A model generated the notes under the pieces. It saw only the letters and a program-made list of their open reading frames with translations, did not search any database and was not told the DNA's origin. From positions 586,776 to 650,775 of the forward strand of contig NZ_JAUEMJ010000002.1 of the NCBI RefSeq assembly GCF_030403505.1: DNA of 64,000 bases, read 5' to 3'. Both the position numbers and the translations under genes were made by a program. This stretch comes from Glycomyces tritici (GTDB taxonomy: Bacteria > Actinomycetota > Actinomycetes > Mycobacteriales > Micromonosporaceae). Below, piece after piece: positions 43,213-52,371 of this stretch; within the stretch, counting starts at the first letter, position 1, and each line of letters starts with the position of its first letter.

Positions 43213-43767
43213 TCAGCCCAGGGCCACGTGGAGGGTCACGGCGTCCCCGTCCAGTTCCACCAGGTGCGCCACGAATCCTCCGGCCTCGGGCGCCGGCGGT
43301 TCCGCTCCCGCTTCGGCGCATGAGAGACCCCCGCCGCCATCGCCACGTATCTGCAAGGTGCATCCGGGCTCGTACAGCAGGCCGCCGCCTCCGCCCAGGC
43401 CGTCCGGGTTGGTCAGGTCCACTTTGACGCCGCCTGCTTCGACGGCGGCGTCCACCGTCCACTGGCCGTCGTCCCCCTCGAGAGGGAACTCGACCGAACC
43501 GGAGAATTGCACCTCGCACTCGCCGTCGCCGCACGACTCGTAGTCGGCGTTGTCCGGCTCTGGAGCTTCGGTGGTCGGTGCAGCGGGGGAAGCGGTAGCT
43601 TCGGGGCTCGGGGAGGCGGACTCGCTCGTGGTGGCGGCGGCGCCGGGGCTCGAGGCTGCAGCGCCGGTGTCCGGCTCGGTCCCGGTGCCGCACCCGGCCG
43701 CGGTAAGGATCACGAGAAGCGCCCCGATTGCCTTGTGCCGTTTGAGGAAAGCTCGCGAAGTCGTCAT
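43213..43767 (-). CDS. Secreted lipoprotein, unknown function
   Basis: A 184-aa lipoprotein. Its signal peptide has lipobox LTAAGC (Cys26). A low-complexity Ala/Ser/Pro/Thr-rich linker (about 27-70) precedes a beta-rich domain (about 75-184) with Cys in SCGDGECEVQF, PGCTLQI and LSCAEAG that may form disulphides. I do not recognise the domain. It is a single gene on its strand; the intergenic gap to the FtsX-like gene is 85 bp. Confidence 0.75.
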   Translation of the reverse strand: MTTSRAFLKRHKAIGALLVILTAAGCGTGTEPDTGAAASSPGAAATTSESASPSPEATASPAAPTTEAPEPDNADYESCGDGECEVQFSGSVEFPLEGDDGQWTVDAAVEAGGVKVDLTNPDGLGGGGGLLYEPGCTLQIRGDGGGGLSCAEAGAEPPAPEAGGFVAHLVELDGDAVTLHVALG

Positions 43768-43852
43768 GCGCTGATTCTAAGGGCGACCCAAAAGAGGCTC
43801 CCCTCAGCGGACGGCATCGAGGCCCGGCCCAACTCGAGCTACCCGGTGAGTC

Positions 43853-44422
43853 TCAGAGGTCGTACCCGAAATTGATACAGGCCTGCTCGATCTCATAGAG
43901 AATCGATTCGGTGTCACCCTCGGCAGGGCCGATCCCCTTATCCTCGAACTCAATGCAGGCCGGTTCCCAGTACCGAAAGACGGCCACGAGATCGCTGATC
44001 TCGTAGATGCCCTCCATATCCTCGAATTCTTGAACGAATTCTTCAGACCGGTCGCTGTCGGTCAGTTTGATTTGGAAGGCGGACGGCATACTGTCAGCGC
44101 CCGCGCCATCCACAAGGTCAGGATGGTCTGCGAAGGTGTCCTGGAACTTCTCCCAAGCTTCCTCCTGAGACTCGAACTCAACCTGCTCGGTCAGCGGATC
44201 TTCTTGGATCGCCGATTCGATCTGGTCCCGGACGTCGTCCTCGATGTCGCTGTCAAGATAGATGATCACATGATCGTCGGCTTGAAATTCATGGGTCGCG
44301 GTCTTCTCTCCGCGGAAGAGAAAGTACACGAGCGTCCCCGCAATCGCGACCCCCACGCATAGGGCCGCAATCGCAATTTTTCGGCCGAAGGGCTGCTTCG
44401 CAGTTTCAGGGTTCGGAGGCAT
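43853..44422 (-). CDS. Stand-alone FtsX extracellular domain protein
   Basis: A 189-aa protein. One membrane helix (about residues 15-37) precedes a domain that reads VIIYLDSDIEDDVRDQIESA, LTEQVEFESQEEAWEKFQDT, ADHPDLVDG and PSAFQIKL. This is the extracellular (ECD) domain of the cell-division permease-like FtsX. FtsX normally has four helices and partners FtsE; here the permease helices are missing and no ftsE is near. A helical tail (CIEFEDKGIGPAEGDTESIL) follows. GC content is lower than in neighbouring genes. It might bind cell-wall hydrolases or compete with true FtsX, but that is inference. Confidence 0.75.
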   Translation of the reverse strand: MPPNPETAKQPFGRKIAIAALCVGVAIAGTLVYFLFRGEKTATHEFQADDHVIIYLDSDIEDDVRDQIESAIQEDPLTEQVEFESQEEAWEKFQDTFADHPDLVDGAGADSMPSAFQIKLTDSDRSEEFVQEFEDMEGIYEISDLVAVFRYWEPACIEFEDKGIGPAEGDTESILYEIEQACINFGYDL

Positions 44423-44788
44423 GACTGCAGAATACTGAGCAACCGCAAGCCCCAGGGCGTGGCGGAACCCGTCGATGTCGGCCGAATCGCGATGCCGTTG
44501 AAGAGCGAGGGTCCGGTGTGGTCGCGGGCATTATGCCTGGTCGCCTTCGCGAGACTGCCCACATGCCGGCGCCGAAGGCTCGCTGGGAAGGGCGACCGCG
44601 GAACCGTGACGGCTTCGGCAAGGGCCTGCGAATCAAGCAACGACCCGCGGCGGGATACCGGCGGAATACCGGCAGTCCCGACAAGTTTTAGGCTTGAGGG
44701 CCTAGTACTGCTGCGGCACTTCAGGGTTCGTGCCGGGAGTCCAAGGTCGAGGGTGACTTTCCGGATAGGTCCACTGGGGCCACACCGT
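44423..44788. other. Intergenic region, 366 bp
   Basis: It lies between the FtsX-like gene and the ASCH remnant, both on the minus strand, and must contain the promoter of the former. Plus- and minus-strand frames lack coding character. Confidence 0.4.
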
Positions 44789-45231
44789 CTAGCGCAGGTC
44801 GGACACCAGCCGGAACCGTTGCAGCACCGTCAACGTCGCGTCGTCGACGGTGAACTCCGGATCGTCCAGCGCCTCCCGCATCTCCTTGCCATGCCAGAAC
44901 GACTCGTGGTTCGCGCGCCATGAGGCGATGCTGCGGTCGCCTTCGCCCTCGTCGATGACGTGCTCGAGGTCGACCGCCGACAGCGGCACGACCCGCACTT
45001 CGGTGGTCTCGATGACCGCGACGGGCCGTTCGCCGGAGTCAATGACGACCGCACGATCGCCGACCTTGGGAAGGGCCTCGCCCTCGTGCTCGTAGTCGAT
45101 CACCAGACCGGTCGTGGAGGTCTTGGCGTGAGGATCGCCGCCACCAACTGGTCCCGCAGCGGGCCGGGGAACGCGAACTCGGACCTCGGCAACGCAGCGA
45201 TCTCGGCAGGGGTTGGAACGCTCGTAGACAT
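44789..45231 (-). pseudogene. Frameshifted ASCH-domain protein
   Basis: Two frames join into one ASCH protein. Frame one starts MSTSVPTPAEIAALPRSEFA at 45231 and continues FPGPLRDQLVAAIL. Frame two continues AKTSTTGLVIDYEHEGE... to the stop at 44789. The switch lies at about 45126-45135, and the span is 443 bp, one base short of a whole number of codons, so a single-base loss (or sequence error) explains it. ASCH domains are PUA-like folds that bind RNA or modified nucleotides. Frame two alone could start at 45103, losing the N-terminal third. Confidence 0.7.
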
Positions 45232-45478
45232 GCGCCCCACGGTATCCCCGTCGAGCGGATCGCTTGAAAGGGCCCAGCCGATCGGCCAGGCCCCGACCGA
45301 GCTCAGTAACCCGTGCAGCGAGGTTCGTCCCCCTCTTGCGGGCGTCCGGCCGTCGACCGCCGGTGCAGCTTCCGGGTGCGGCAGTGACCCGGCCATGGCG
45401 GCCATCGCGCTAACTCTCGCCGTGGACGCCGGGTCGGTCTTGCTCGCACCCACGGGCGTGAACCCACCTGCGAACGAC

Positions 45479-45787
45479 CTACGGCACAGGGCTCAGGCGA
45501 AGCCAGCGTTGTCGAGTGAACAACTGGTAGAAGGCCTGCAAGACGTTACCGTTTGGTTCAACAAGGAAACGGACCGTTTGATCGGGCTCGACCTCGAAGT
45601 GCAGCGAGCGGCTTCCGGTCCAATCGATGCGAGCCCGTATGTCATGCGCTCCCGCGGATACCGGGAGGTCGAGCTCTTCGCCGACCTTGATGGCGCCGCG
45701 TTCACTACCGTCAATCTCGATGATGTAAGTGCGGGTAGAGTCCCGAAATCGTCCTGAGGGGCGAGCGATCTGAACGGCAGAGGACAT
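45479..45787 (-). CDS. Small beta-rich hypothetical protein
   Basis: A 102-aa protein (MSSAVQIARPSGRFRDST... to ...RQRWLRLSPVP) rich in predicted strands: TYIIEIDGSERGAIKVGEEL, DIRARIDWTGSRSLHFEVEP and TVRFLVEPNG. The pattern resembles small carbohydrate- or peptide-decorated beta-sandwich proteins, but I do not recognise a family. The start at 45787 lacks a good ribosome site; an ATG at 45871 preceded by GGAG would add 28 residues. It faces the divergent membrane protein at 45952. Confidence 0.55.
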   Translation of the reverse strand: MSSAVQIARPSGRFRDSTRTYIIEIDGSERGAIKVGEELDLPVSAGAHDIRARIDWTGSRSLHFEVEPDQTVRFLVEPNGNVLQAFYQLFTRQRWLRLSPVP

Positions 45788-45951
45788 GCCTTTGAGGATC
45801 TCACAAGTCCGTGTCCGCGTGTTCGCAGCGAACGTCTCGTGCGCTGCGATTGCCCCTGTTTCTACACCCATCACCCCAGCTCCAAGCCCGCTCAGGCCAC
45901 GGCGGATGCGAGAATGGCCGCAACACCTGCCCCGAGCCCCGGACCCACGAC

Positions 45952-46644
45952 ATGAAACCAGGATCCCGATCCCAGATCGCCGTCCACGACCGGCTGCGAC
46001 CGCATGACCTGGCGCTCTTCGCCGTCTCGCTGGCACTCATAGCCGCCCTGCCGTGGATGCTGATGAGCGCCGGGAGCGAACCCGTCGAGTACCGCGACCA
46101 GCGCACGGGGAGCCAGACGACCGTGCCTGCCTGGGCCGGCATCCTCTGGTTCGTCATCCCGTTCCTGGTATGGCCTTCGATGAAGGCCTGGAACCTCATC
46201 AGGAAGCCCGCCGCGGCGACGCTCGGCCCGGGCGGCATCCGCCTGTACCGCGAGGTCGGCGGCCTGTACGCACGCGACAATGGCAAGAAGGTCAACCTCG
46301 GATGGGATGAGGTGCAGCGGATCGTCCTGTGGCGCAAGCGCACCCGCTGGCTCTGGTTCATCCCGGGATGGACCGCGCAGGTCGGGGTCGAGAAGCCCGA
46401 CGACTGGTATCAGGTCAGCCGGCCCGAACCGACTGAGCAGGAGCGCAAGAGCCGCGGCCACCGCAACGACGGTTCTCCGATCCGCTTGGGCGCCATGCTT
46501 TCTTCGCGGAGCGTCCGGCTCGGCCCGGTCGCGTTCAAGCGCCTCGCCGAAGCCGTCGCGACGTATGCGCCCCAGGTCGAGATCGTCGACGAGCGCGTCT
46601 ACGGCAAGCGCGAAGTCATCGGCCCCAGCAGGACGGCCCACTGA
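45952..46644 (+). CDS. Hypothetical membrane protein with PH-like C-terminal part
   Basis: A 230-aa protein. Two membrane helices (about 20-40 and 58-80) are followed by a basic soluble part: TLGPGGIRLYREVGGLYARD then WDEVQRIVLWRKRTRWLWFI, in the style of bacterial PH-like domains behind two helices. The start ATG at 45952 was chosen over the frame start at 45811, which reads as noise. The function is unknown. Confidence 0.65.
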   Translation: MKPGSRSQIAVHDRLRPHDLALFAVSLALIAALPWMLMSAGSEPVEYRDQRTGSQTTVPAWAGILWFVIPFLVWPSMKAWNLIRKPAAATLGPGGIRLYREVGGLYARDNGKKVNLGWDEVQRIVLWRKRTRWLWFIPGWTAQVGVEKPDDWYQVSRPEPTEQERKSRGHRNDGSPIRLGAMLSSRSVRLGPVAFKRLAEAVATYAPQVEIVDERVYGKREVIGPSRTAH

Positions 46645-46737
46645 CGCCCTAAAATGCATCTGCGTCCGGGGACCACCGGTTCGCTTCGGTCGATGGTCCG
46701 CCACGTGAACTCGGGCTCGCGGTCGAGGCCGGCTTGG

Positions 46738-49212
46738 TCAGCCCTCGGCACTGCTCGGACTGCTGCGGCGTTGCTCGATGTCCTCCAGCTCCGCAGCGGC
46801 TGCCGCCGCCTCCGGCACATCGCAGTCCTCGAAGCCCTTGACCGCGCGCCGCAGATGTCCTGCTGCGACCGGCATCTCGCCTCGGCGGCGGTGGGCGTCG
46901 GCGAGACCGTGGTGGGCTCGCGCGAGCTCGTAGACGTCCTCATGGGACTCGGCGAGTGCCGCCGCCAGCGTATGCTGGCGGATCGCTTCGTCAGCGCCGC
47001 CCGATGCGGTGAGCGCTCGACCGAGACCGTTCCTGGCCATGCGCTCGAACGCCAGATACGCCATCTCCTCCGCCTGCTCGACGGCCCGGCTGAAGTAGGT
47101 CACGGCCTCAGCGGCCCGGTCCAGGCGCAGCAGGTCCTCGCCGACTTCAATGAGCGTCCCGGTGAACCCGCCCAGAAGGCCGGCCTCGCGGCAGCGCTCG
47201 AGGCAGGCGGTGTGCATCTGCAGTGCCTCGGCGGGATCGCCGTGCTCGCGGACGAAGTTCCCGCGGTAGAACTCGACCCGGATGCGGTTGTAGCCGTCCG
47301 CGGGCTCCAGGCGCCGCTCCGCCGCATCGAGGTGGCGTTCGGCGTCGGCCAGCCGCCCGAGCCGCAGCAGCGGGAAGACCGTGTTCACGTTGATGTGGAC
47401 GATCGCCCTGGTGCCGTCGTCGGCGTCGGCTTCGGCCAGCGCGAGCGCGGACCGGTACACGTCGAGGGCTTCCGTGAACCTTCCGGACTGCTCATGCTGG
47501 ACGCCTATGCTCCTGAGCGCCAGTGCCGCCCCGCCGTTGTCACCGAGTTTTCGGTTGAGCGCTGCGACGTTCTCGAGGCAGCTGATCGCCTCGCGATGGC
47601 GGCTCGCGTACATCAGGTGCCGTCCTCGGTCGGCCAGGCTGTGCGCTTCCTTCTGCTCGTCTTCGAGCCTCCGGGCGATGTCCAGGGCGACGCGGTTGAC
47701 TGTCAGATGCTGGTCGATGCCGCGCTCGTACATCCTGAACGCGCTGAACGCGTTGGCGAGGTGCCAGGCCGATTCGAGATGCCCGGTGCGCTCCGCTTCG
47801 AAAACGGCGGCTGCCAGATTGCCGCGTTCGGACTGGAACCATGCGACGGCGTCCTCCTGCCCGGTGAAGGTCCGCAGTCCGATGTCGTGCTTCGTCGCCT
47901 CGATCGTCAGCATCCGCTGGTGCTGCGAAGGCACCTGGATCGCGGCTTGATAGGAGCAGTGCAGGTAGACCGCGAGCAGACGGGTGAACGCCCCGTCCAG
48001 GTCCTCTCGGGTCTCCTCCAGTTCCGCGAGCTTGGTCGCGAAGAGACGCACCAGGTCGTGCAGGCGGTACCGCCCCGGGGAGCGGGATTCGGCCAGGTGG
48101 ACGTCGACCAGCGATTCCAGCATCGCAGCCGCGTCGTCATGTTCGCAGAGCGCGGCCGCGGCGTAGGCGTCCACGTCGTCTCCGGGGACCAGGCTGAGCC
48201 GCCGGAGCAGGCGCTGGTGGGCCGGGTCGAGCTCGAGATAGGAGGCGCGGAGTGCCGCGGTCACTCCTCCGTGCCCCATGTCGAGTTCGTCGAGCAGCCG
48301 GTTCTCGGGGTCGAGCCGGGCCAGCAGGTCCTCGGCCCGCCAATGGGGACGGCTGCGCAGCCGGGCCGCCGCCAGGCCCAGGGCCAAGGGAAGCCGACCG
48401 CAGCGTTCGGCGATCGCGACCGCCTCGTCATCGGTGATGCGGCCGGCGCCGGTGCCGAGCATCGCCACGGCCTCGCGGATCGACGGGGGCTCGAGGAGTA
48501 CGACGTGGGCGCTGGCCAGTCGCGACAGGTCGCGTCGGCTCGTCGTCAGGACGAGGCTGGCCGAGGTGCCCGGCATGAGCGATTCGAGTTGCTCGGCGCC
48601 GGTGGCGTTGTCGAACACCAGCAGCACGCGGCGGTCGGCGATGGCGCTGCGGTAGCAGGCGGCGAGTTCGCCGAGATCGGTGGGGAGGTGGCGCTCGTCG
48701 ACGCCGAGGCGGCCCAGCACCCGTGTCAGCACCGACGCCGGGTCCGGGCGCGGCCCGGCTGAGTCAGCGAATCCGTGGAGGTCCACGAACACCTGGCCGT
48801 CGGGGTACTTGGAGGCGAGCGCGTGCGCTGCTCCCACCGCCAACGACGTCTTCCCGACTCCGGCCATGCCGTGCACGGCGACGATCGCGGCGCCGTCGCC
48901 GACCGCATCGATGATCGCGTCCAGCTGCGCTTCCCGACCGGGGAGCCCGGCCGGCAGCCTGGGCAGCTCGCGAGGCGCCGCCGCAATGGAACTCGAGATC
49001 CCGGCGAGCGCTGTCCCGCCGCGCTCATCCGGGGTCAGGGCCTCGATGAGCAGGCGCAGCGTCCGCGGTTGCGGCCGCACTCTCCCGGACTCGATGTCGC
49101 GGATCGTGCGGACCCCCACGGCCGCTTTGGAAGCCAGTTCCTCCTGCGTCATCATCGCGCGCAGCCGGAGTGCCCGGAGGCCTGTGCTGTCATCGAGCGT
49201 GCGATCCGGCAT
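46738..49212 (-). CDS. XRE-NB-ARC-TPR STAND regulator
   Basis: An 824-aa signalling NTPase. An XRE helix-turn-helix (LRLRAMMTQEELASKAAVGV, about 14-57) is followed by the NB-ARC domain: Walker A VHGMAGVGKTSLAV (about 113-126), Walker B RRVLLVFDN, GLPL-like CGRLPLALGL and MHD-like YRLHDLVRLFA. From about residue 430 onward there are TPR-like helical repeats. The layout matches actinobacterial STAND transcription regulators related to AfsR, but with an XRE domain instead of a SARP domain. It should bind ATP, assemble on a signal sensed by the TPRs and switch DNA binding. The frame starts in good phase at ATG 49212 without a strong ribosome site. Confidence 0.85.
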   Translation of the reverse strand: MPDRTLDDSTGLRALRLRAMMTQEELASKAAVGVRTIRDIESGRVRPQPRTLRLLIEALTPDERGGTALAGISSSIAAAPRELPRLPAGLPGREAQLDAIIDAVGDGAAIVAVHGMAGVGKTSLAVGAAHALASKYPDGQVFVDLHGFADSAGPRPDPASVLTRVLGRLGVDERHLPTDLGELAACYRSAIADRRVLLVFDNATGAEQLESLMPGTSASLVLTTSRRDLSRLASAHVVLLEPPSIREAVAMLGTGAGRITDDEAVAIAERCGRLPLALGLAAARLRSRPHWRAEDLLARLDPENRLLDELDMGHGGVTAALRASYLELDPAHQRLLRRLSLVPGDDVDAYAAAALCEHDDAAAMLESLVDVHLAESRSPGRYRLHDLVRLFATKLAELEETREDLDGAFTRLLAVYLHCSYQAAIQVPSQHQRMLTIEATKHDIGLRTFTGQEDAVAWFQSERGNLAAAVFEAERTGHLESAWHLANAFSAFRMYERGIDQHLTVNRVALDIARRLEDEQKEAHSLADRGRHLMYASRHREAISCLENVAALNRKLGDNGGAALALRSIGVQHEQSGRFTEALDVYRSALALAEADADDGTRAIVHINVNTVFPLLRLGRLADAERHLDAAERRLEPADGYNRIRVEFYRGNFVREHGDPAEALQMHTACLERCREAGLLGGFTGTLIEVGEDLLRLDRAAEAVTYFSRAVEQAEEMAYLAFERMARNGLGRALTASGGADEAIRQHTLAAALAESHEDVYELARAHHGLADAHRRRGEMPVAAGHLRRAVKGFEDCDVPEAAAAAAELEDIEQRRSSPSSAEG

Positions 49213-49323
49213 CCCGCAATGATAGGTCGACGCGGTCGGCGATCGGTTGACCGTGGACGGCAGGTCATCGTCTGCGGCACCGGCCTCTGCAGGCAGCTCC
49301 GAGCCGCGACCTGTGACGGGAGG

Positions 49324-49752
49324 CTAGTCGAGTTCCCGCGCGAAGTGGAAAGCCATGATGGTCAACCGCTCCCGCATGTAGAAGCGGTGCGCGTCGCGCC
49401 GGTGGGTGCCGGAATCCAGATGCATCGCAGTGCAGCCGAGTTCACGCGCTCGCTCCTCCAGGTACTCCAGCAGAGCGCGGCCGACCCCGGTCGAACGCGC
49501 CTCGGAAGCCGTGACCAGGTCGTCTACGTACAGCATCCGACGCCGATTGGTGTTCGCCACTGTGCGCCAGCCCGCCACCCCCACACAGCGGCCCTCCGTA
49601 TACGCCGCAGTGAATCGGAGTCCCTGCGCGTGCCCCTCGTCGTACACGGCCAGGAAGTCGTCGGCACCCAGATCCGGGCGCAGTTCCCGGAGGACGGGCA
49701 GCAGCTCAGCGGTGAGCCGGGCGTCCCCAGGCTCGATGTCGACGATCTCCAT
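49324..49752 (-). CDS. GNAT-family N-acetyltransferase
   Basis: A 142-aa protein. The core is MLYVDDLVTASEARSTGVGRALLEYLEERARELGC with the acetyl-CoA loop RSTGVGRAL, ending RDAHRFYMRERLTIMAFHF. It belongs to the small GNAT proteins that acetylate small molecules or protein N-termini; the substrate is unknown. It lies between the STAND regulator and the secreted protease, with no evidence of an operon. Confidence 0.82.
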   Translation of the reverse strand: MEIVDIEPGDARLTAELLPVLRELRPDLGADDFLAVYDEGHAQGLRFTAAYTEGRCVGVAGWRTVANTNRRRMLYVDDLVTASEARSTGVGRALLEYLEERARELGCTAMHLDSGTHRRDAHRFYMRERLTIMAFHFARELD

Positions 49753-49827
49753 TGCGGCATTGTACGAAGGCCCGCCTTGCGAAGGAGCGGCCCACGCGCA
49801 CTGCGCGGTGTCGGTACGCTCCCGGGC

Positions 49828-51036
49828 CTACTTGAGCATGACGCTCACGTCGAGCGCCTGCGGGAGGAGGTCGGCTCTCGTGAAGACGCTCTTGCCGTAG
49901 CAGAGCCCGACATGTGAGCCGTAGGCCTGGTTGTTCCACGACCAGCCGGCGCCGGAATCGCCGGAATCGGTGTTGACACCGTCCATGCGGACCAGGCCTT
50001 CGGTGAGGTACCCCTGGAGCGTGCAGGACCACAAGACGTCCTCCACGTCGAGGCTGCAGTCGCGTTCGTTCGTGGCCCGGCCGAAGACGCAGATGGTCTC
50101 GCCCACGGTGAACTCCCACCACGGCTCCACTGACAGGGTGTCGCGCTTGACGTACGGCGCGGCGTAGAAGCGCGCCACGTCAATGGTCGAGGTGGTGTGC
50201 CATTCGACGTCGCCGTAGAACCCCCGGTGCTCGGCCTCCAGTTCCAGTTTCGCGAAGCCGTAGCCCGGTTTCCCCGCCTGGTCGAGGCCGGTGCAATGGC
50301 CGGCCGAGCTGACGCCGGTAGTCCCCTGGGGGTCGACGACGGTCCATCCGATCGTGCACCACAGTGCTCCGTCCTTATAGGCCGCCATGCCGCCGTAGGC
50401 GTACTGGGCGGTGTTGCCGAGCGAGTCGACGACGGTCAGCGCGACGCCTCGCCGGAACTCCTCGGAGAGGCGTTCGCGGATGGCCTCGGGGTCGGAGGGC
50501 AGGCCGGGCTGGGCGGCGAGGTCGACGGTGATCGTGCCGTTCGTGATGTCGGCCCCGCTGGAGAGGTCCGCGTAGCCGAGCCCGATCAGCTCGCGGTTGA
50601 GCCGGTCGTTGCGGTCTTGGAGTTCGAGGTACGAGAACGGCTGGCGGTCGGCGATGGTCACGTCCAGGCCGCTCGCCTCGACCACGCTTCGGACGAACTC
50701 GTCGGCTTCGCCTTTGATGTAGAGCGTCGGCGTGCCGCCGGGCCGCTCCGACAGGGCGGTGCCGACGAACACGTCCAAGCGCTCGGGTGCGATCTGGGAC
50801 GCGATGTCGTCTATGACTTCGGTGACCCGGTACTGCGCCTCGGCCTGCGCCAGGGTCCATCCGTGGGCCGCTGCGGTGCGGGCGAGGTCGTCCCGGAGTC
50901 CTTCTTCGGGGGTCTGGTAGCCGTCTTCGGGGTCGTCCGCTCGGGCGGTGCCGACCGCCGGCGATGCCAGCAGGAGGAGTGGCGCGGCGAGCGCGGCGAG
51001 GATGCGCCGAGAGAGTGTGAACTGCATGGGGTGCAT
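49828..51036 (-). CDS. Secreted S1-family serine protease (streptogrisin/alpha-lytic style)
   Basis: A 402-aa prepro-protease. The signal peptide ends near residue 33 (TARADD). A prodomain covers about 35-205, with helical GLRDDLARTAAAHGWTLAQA and chaperone-like strands. The mature chymotrypsin-like domain spans about 208-402. Triad: His247 in SSAGHC, Asp276 in YGDVEWH and Ser361 in NTDSGDSGAGW. Cys pairs can form disulphides. The long prodomain is typical of this family and assists folding. The start may be ATG 51036 or three codons later (51027). Confidence 0.85.
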   Translation of the reverse strand: MHPMQFTLSRRILAALAAPLLLLASPAVGTARADDPEDGYQTPEEGLRDDLARTAAAHGWTLAQAEAQYRVTEVIDDIASQIAPERLDVFVGTALSERPGGTPTLYIKGEADEFVRSVVEASGLDVTIADRQPFSYLELQDRNDRLNRELIGLGYADLSSGADITNGTITVDLAAQPGLPSDPEAIRERLSEEFRRGVALTVVDSLGNTAQYAYGGMAAYKDGALWCTIGWTVVDPQGTTGVSSAGHCTGLDQAGKPGYGFAKLELEAEHRGFYGDVEWHTTSTIDVARFYAAPYVKRDTLSVEPWWEFTVGETICVFGRATNERDCSLDVEDVLWSCTLQGYLTEGLVRMDGVNTDSGDSGAGWSWNNQAYGSHVGLCYGKSVFTRADLLPQALDVSVMLK

Positions 51037-51256
51037 CCGATCTGCTCTTCATCGAGAAGAGGCGGATTGACGAGGGTCGGGCTGACGCCAGGCACGCTGA
51101 CCTGTATGGAATGACGCTACCAACATTGCGTGCGACGCAGGGTCCATGCCGGTTCGGGCGACGGAGCGCGGGTCGGCGTCACGGGATCCGGCGTCCCCGA
51201 TCACCACTGACGTTGATCGGACCCGCACCCGCTTCGCGCCCTGCGAGACTGGCTCG

Positions 51257-52063
51257 GTGAACCCGCCCCGCGTCATCGCCACGGATCTGGACGGCACCCT
51301 CCTCGCTCCCGGGCGTGTCCTCACCGAACGATCCCGCCTCGCGCTGCGAGCCGCACGGGCCCAGGCGATCGCCGTGGTCGCGGTGACGGCCCGCCCGCCC
51401 CGCGTCTTCGACGAGTGGCCCGAACTCGCCGCCTGCCTCGACGCCGCGATCTGCGCGAACGGGGCGGTGGTCTACGACCCCGTCCGCCTCGAGATCGAAA
51501 CCGCCCGCACCATCGAACCCGAAACCGCTGCGGCCGTGGCGAAGACGCTCCGCGCCGCCCTGCCGGGCAGCCGGGTCGCGGTCGAGACCGGCTTCGAGGT
51601 CGTCGCCGAGCCCGGGTACCGCAAAGTGGACACCGTCGGTGACAAGCGCGTCTTCGCCGACACCTTCGACGACGTCTTCACCACCGCCCGCGGCATCGTG
51701 AAACTCCTGGTCCATGACGCGGACCGCCGTGCCGACGCGATGCTCGCCGCCGCCCGCGCCGTCGCCCTCCTTGGCGTCCACCTCTCCCACTCGGGAGGCG
51801 CAGGGCTGCTGGAGATCACCGCCGCCGACGTCTCGAAAGCCACCGCGCTCGCCGCCTGGTGCGCCGCACGCGGCATCGGTCCGGCCGACGTGGCCGCCTT
51901 CGGCGACATGCCCAACGACGTCCCGATGCTCCGCTGGGCGGGCCGTTCCTTCGCCGTCGCCGGCGCACATCCGGAGGCGGCCGCCGCCGCCTCGGACCGG
52001 TGCGGGTCGAATGTCGAGGACGGCGTCGCCCGCGTGATCGAAGCGTTCCTCACCGCCGGGTGA
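51257..52063 (+). CDS. HAD-superfamily hydrolase, Cof type
   Basis: A 268-aa phosphatase. Motif I is VIATDLDGTLLAPG, motif II is VVAVTARPP, motif III Lys lies in ADVSKATAL and motif IV is VAAFGDMPNDVPML. A cap domain sits between motifs II and III (Cof/C2B type). Such enzymes act on sugar phosphates or nucleotide intermediates. I chose the GTG at 51257; the frame runs back to 51146 through a stretch without family character. A weak -10-like GAGACT lies about seven bases upstream, so a leaderless start is possible. Confidence 0.8.
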   Translation: MNPPRVIATDLDGTLLAPGRVLTERSRLALRAARAQAIAVVAVTARPPRVFDEWPELAACLDAAICANGAVVYDPVRLEIETARTIEPETAAAVAKTLRAALPGSRVAVETGFEVVAEPGYRKVDTVGDKRVFADTFDDVFTTARGIVKLLVHDADRRADAMLAAARAVALLGVHLSHSGGAGLLEITAADVSKATALAAWCAARGIGPADVAAFGDMPNDVPMLRWAGRSFAVAGAHPEAAAAASDRCGSNVEDGVARVIEAFLTAG

Positions 52064-52097
52064 CGTCGTCCTCGAAAGCGAGTCCTTGGCGGCGTTC

Positions 52098-52238
52098 GTG
52101 AACACCGTGGCGACGGGCCCGCGGTGCATCGAGAGGTTCGGAGCCCCGCTACCAGCTGCGGAGATCGCCGTGGTGGGAAAGCCGCCGTGGTACGAGGCCC
52201 TCCAGGAGATCGGCATGGTCGACGCGCGGCTGCCCTGA
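52098..52238 (+). pseudogene. Short coding-like remnant
   Basis: A 46-codon frame (VNTVATGPRCIERFGAPL... ending EALQEIGMVDARLP) with normal actinobacterial codon use. The same frame extends upstream to the end of the HAD gene without a good start. It looks like the C-terminal end of a lost gene; I do not recognise it. Confidence 0.25.
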
Positions 52239-52371
52239 GGCCGTCGACCGGGCCGCGGGCGCGCTTGCCTCCTCCTCGGTCGTTTGATTACATTTGACCT
52301 TGCTTCGGGGGGAAGCGGCCGCGCCCGCCTTCGGCGCTGCCCCGCGTTCCTCGGCTACCAAGGGTTCCTCG

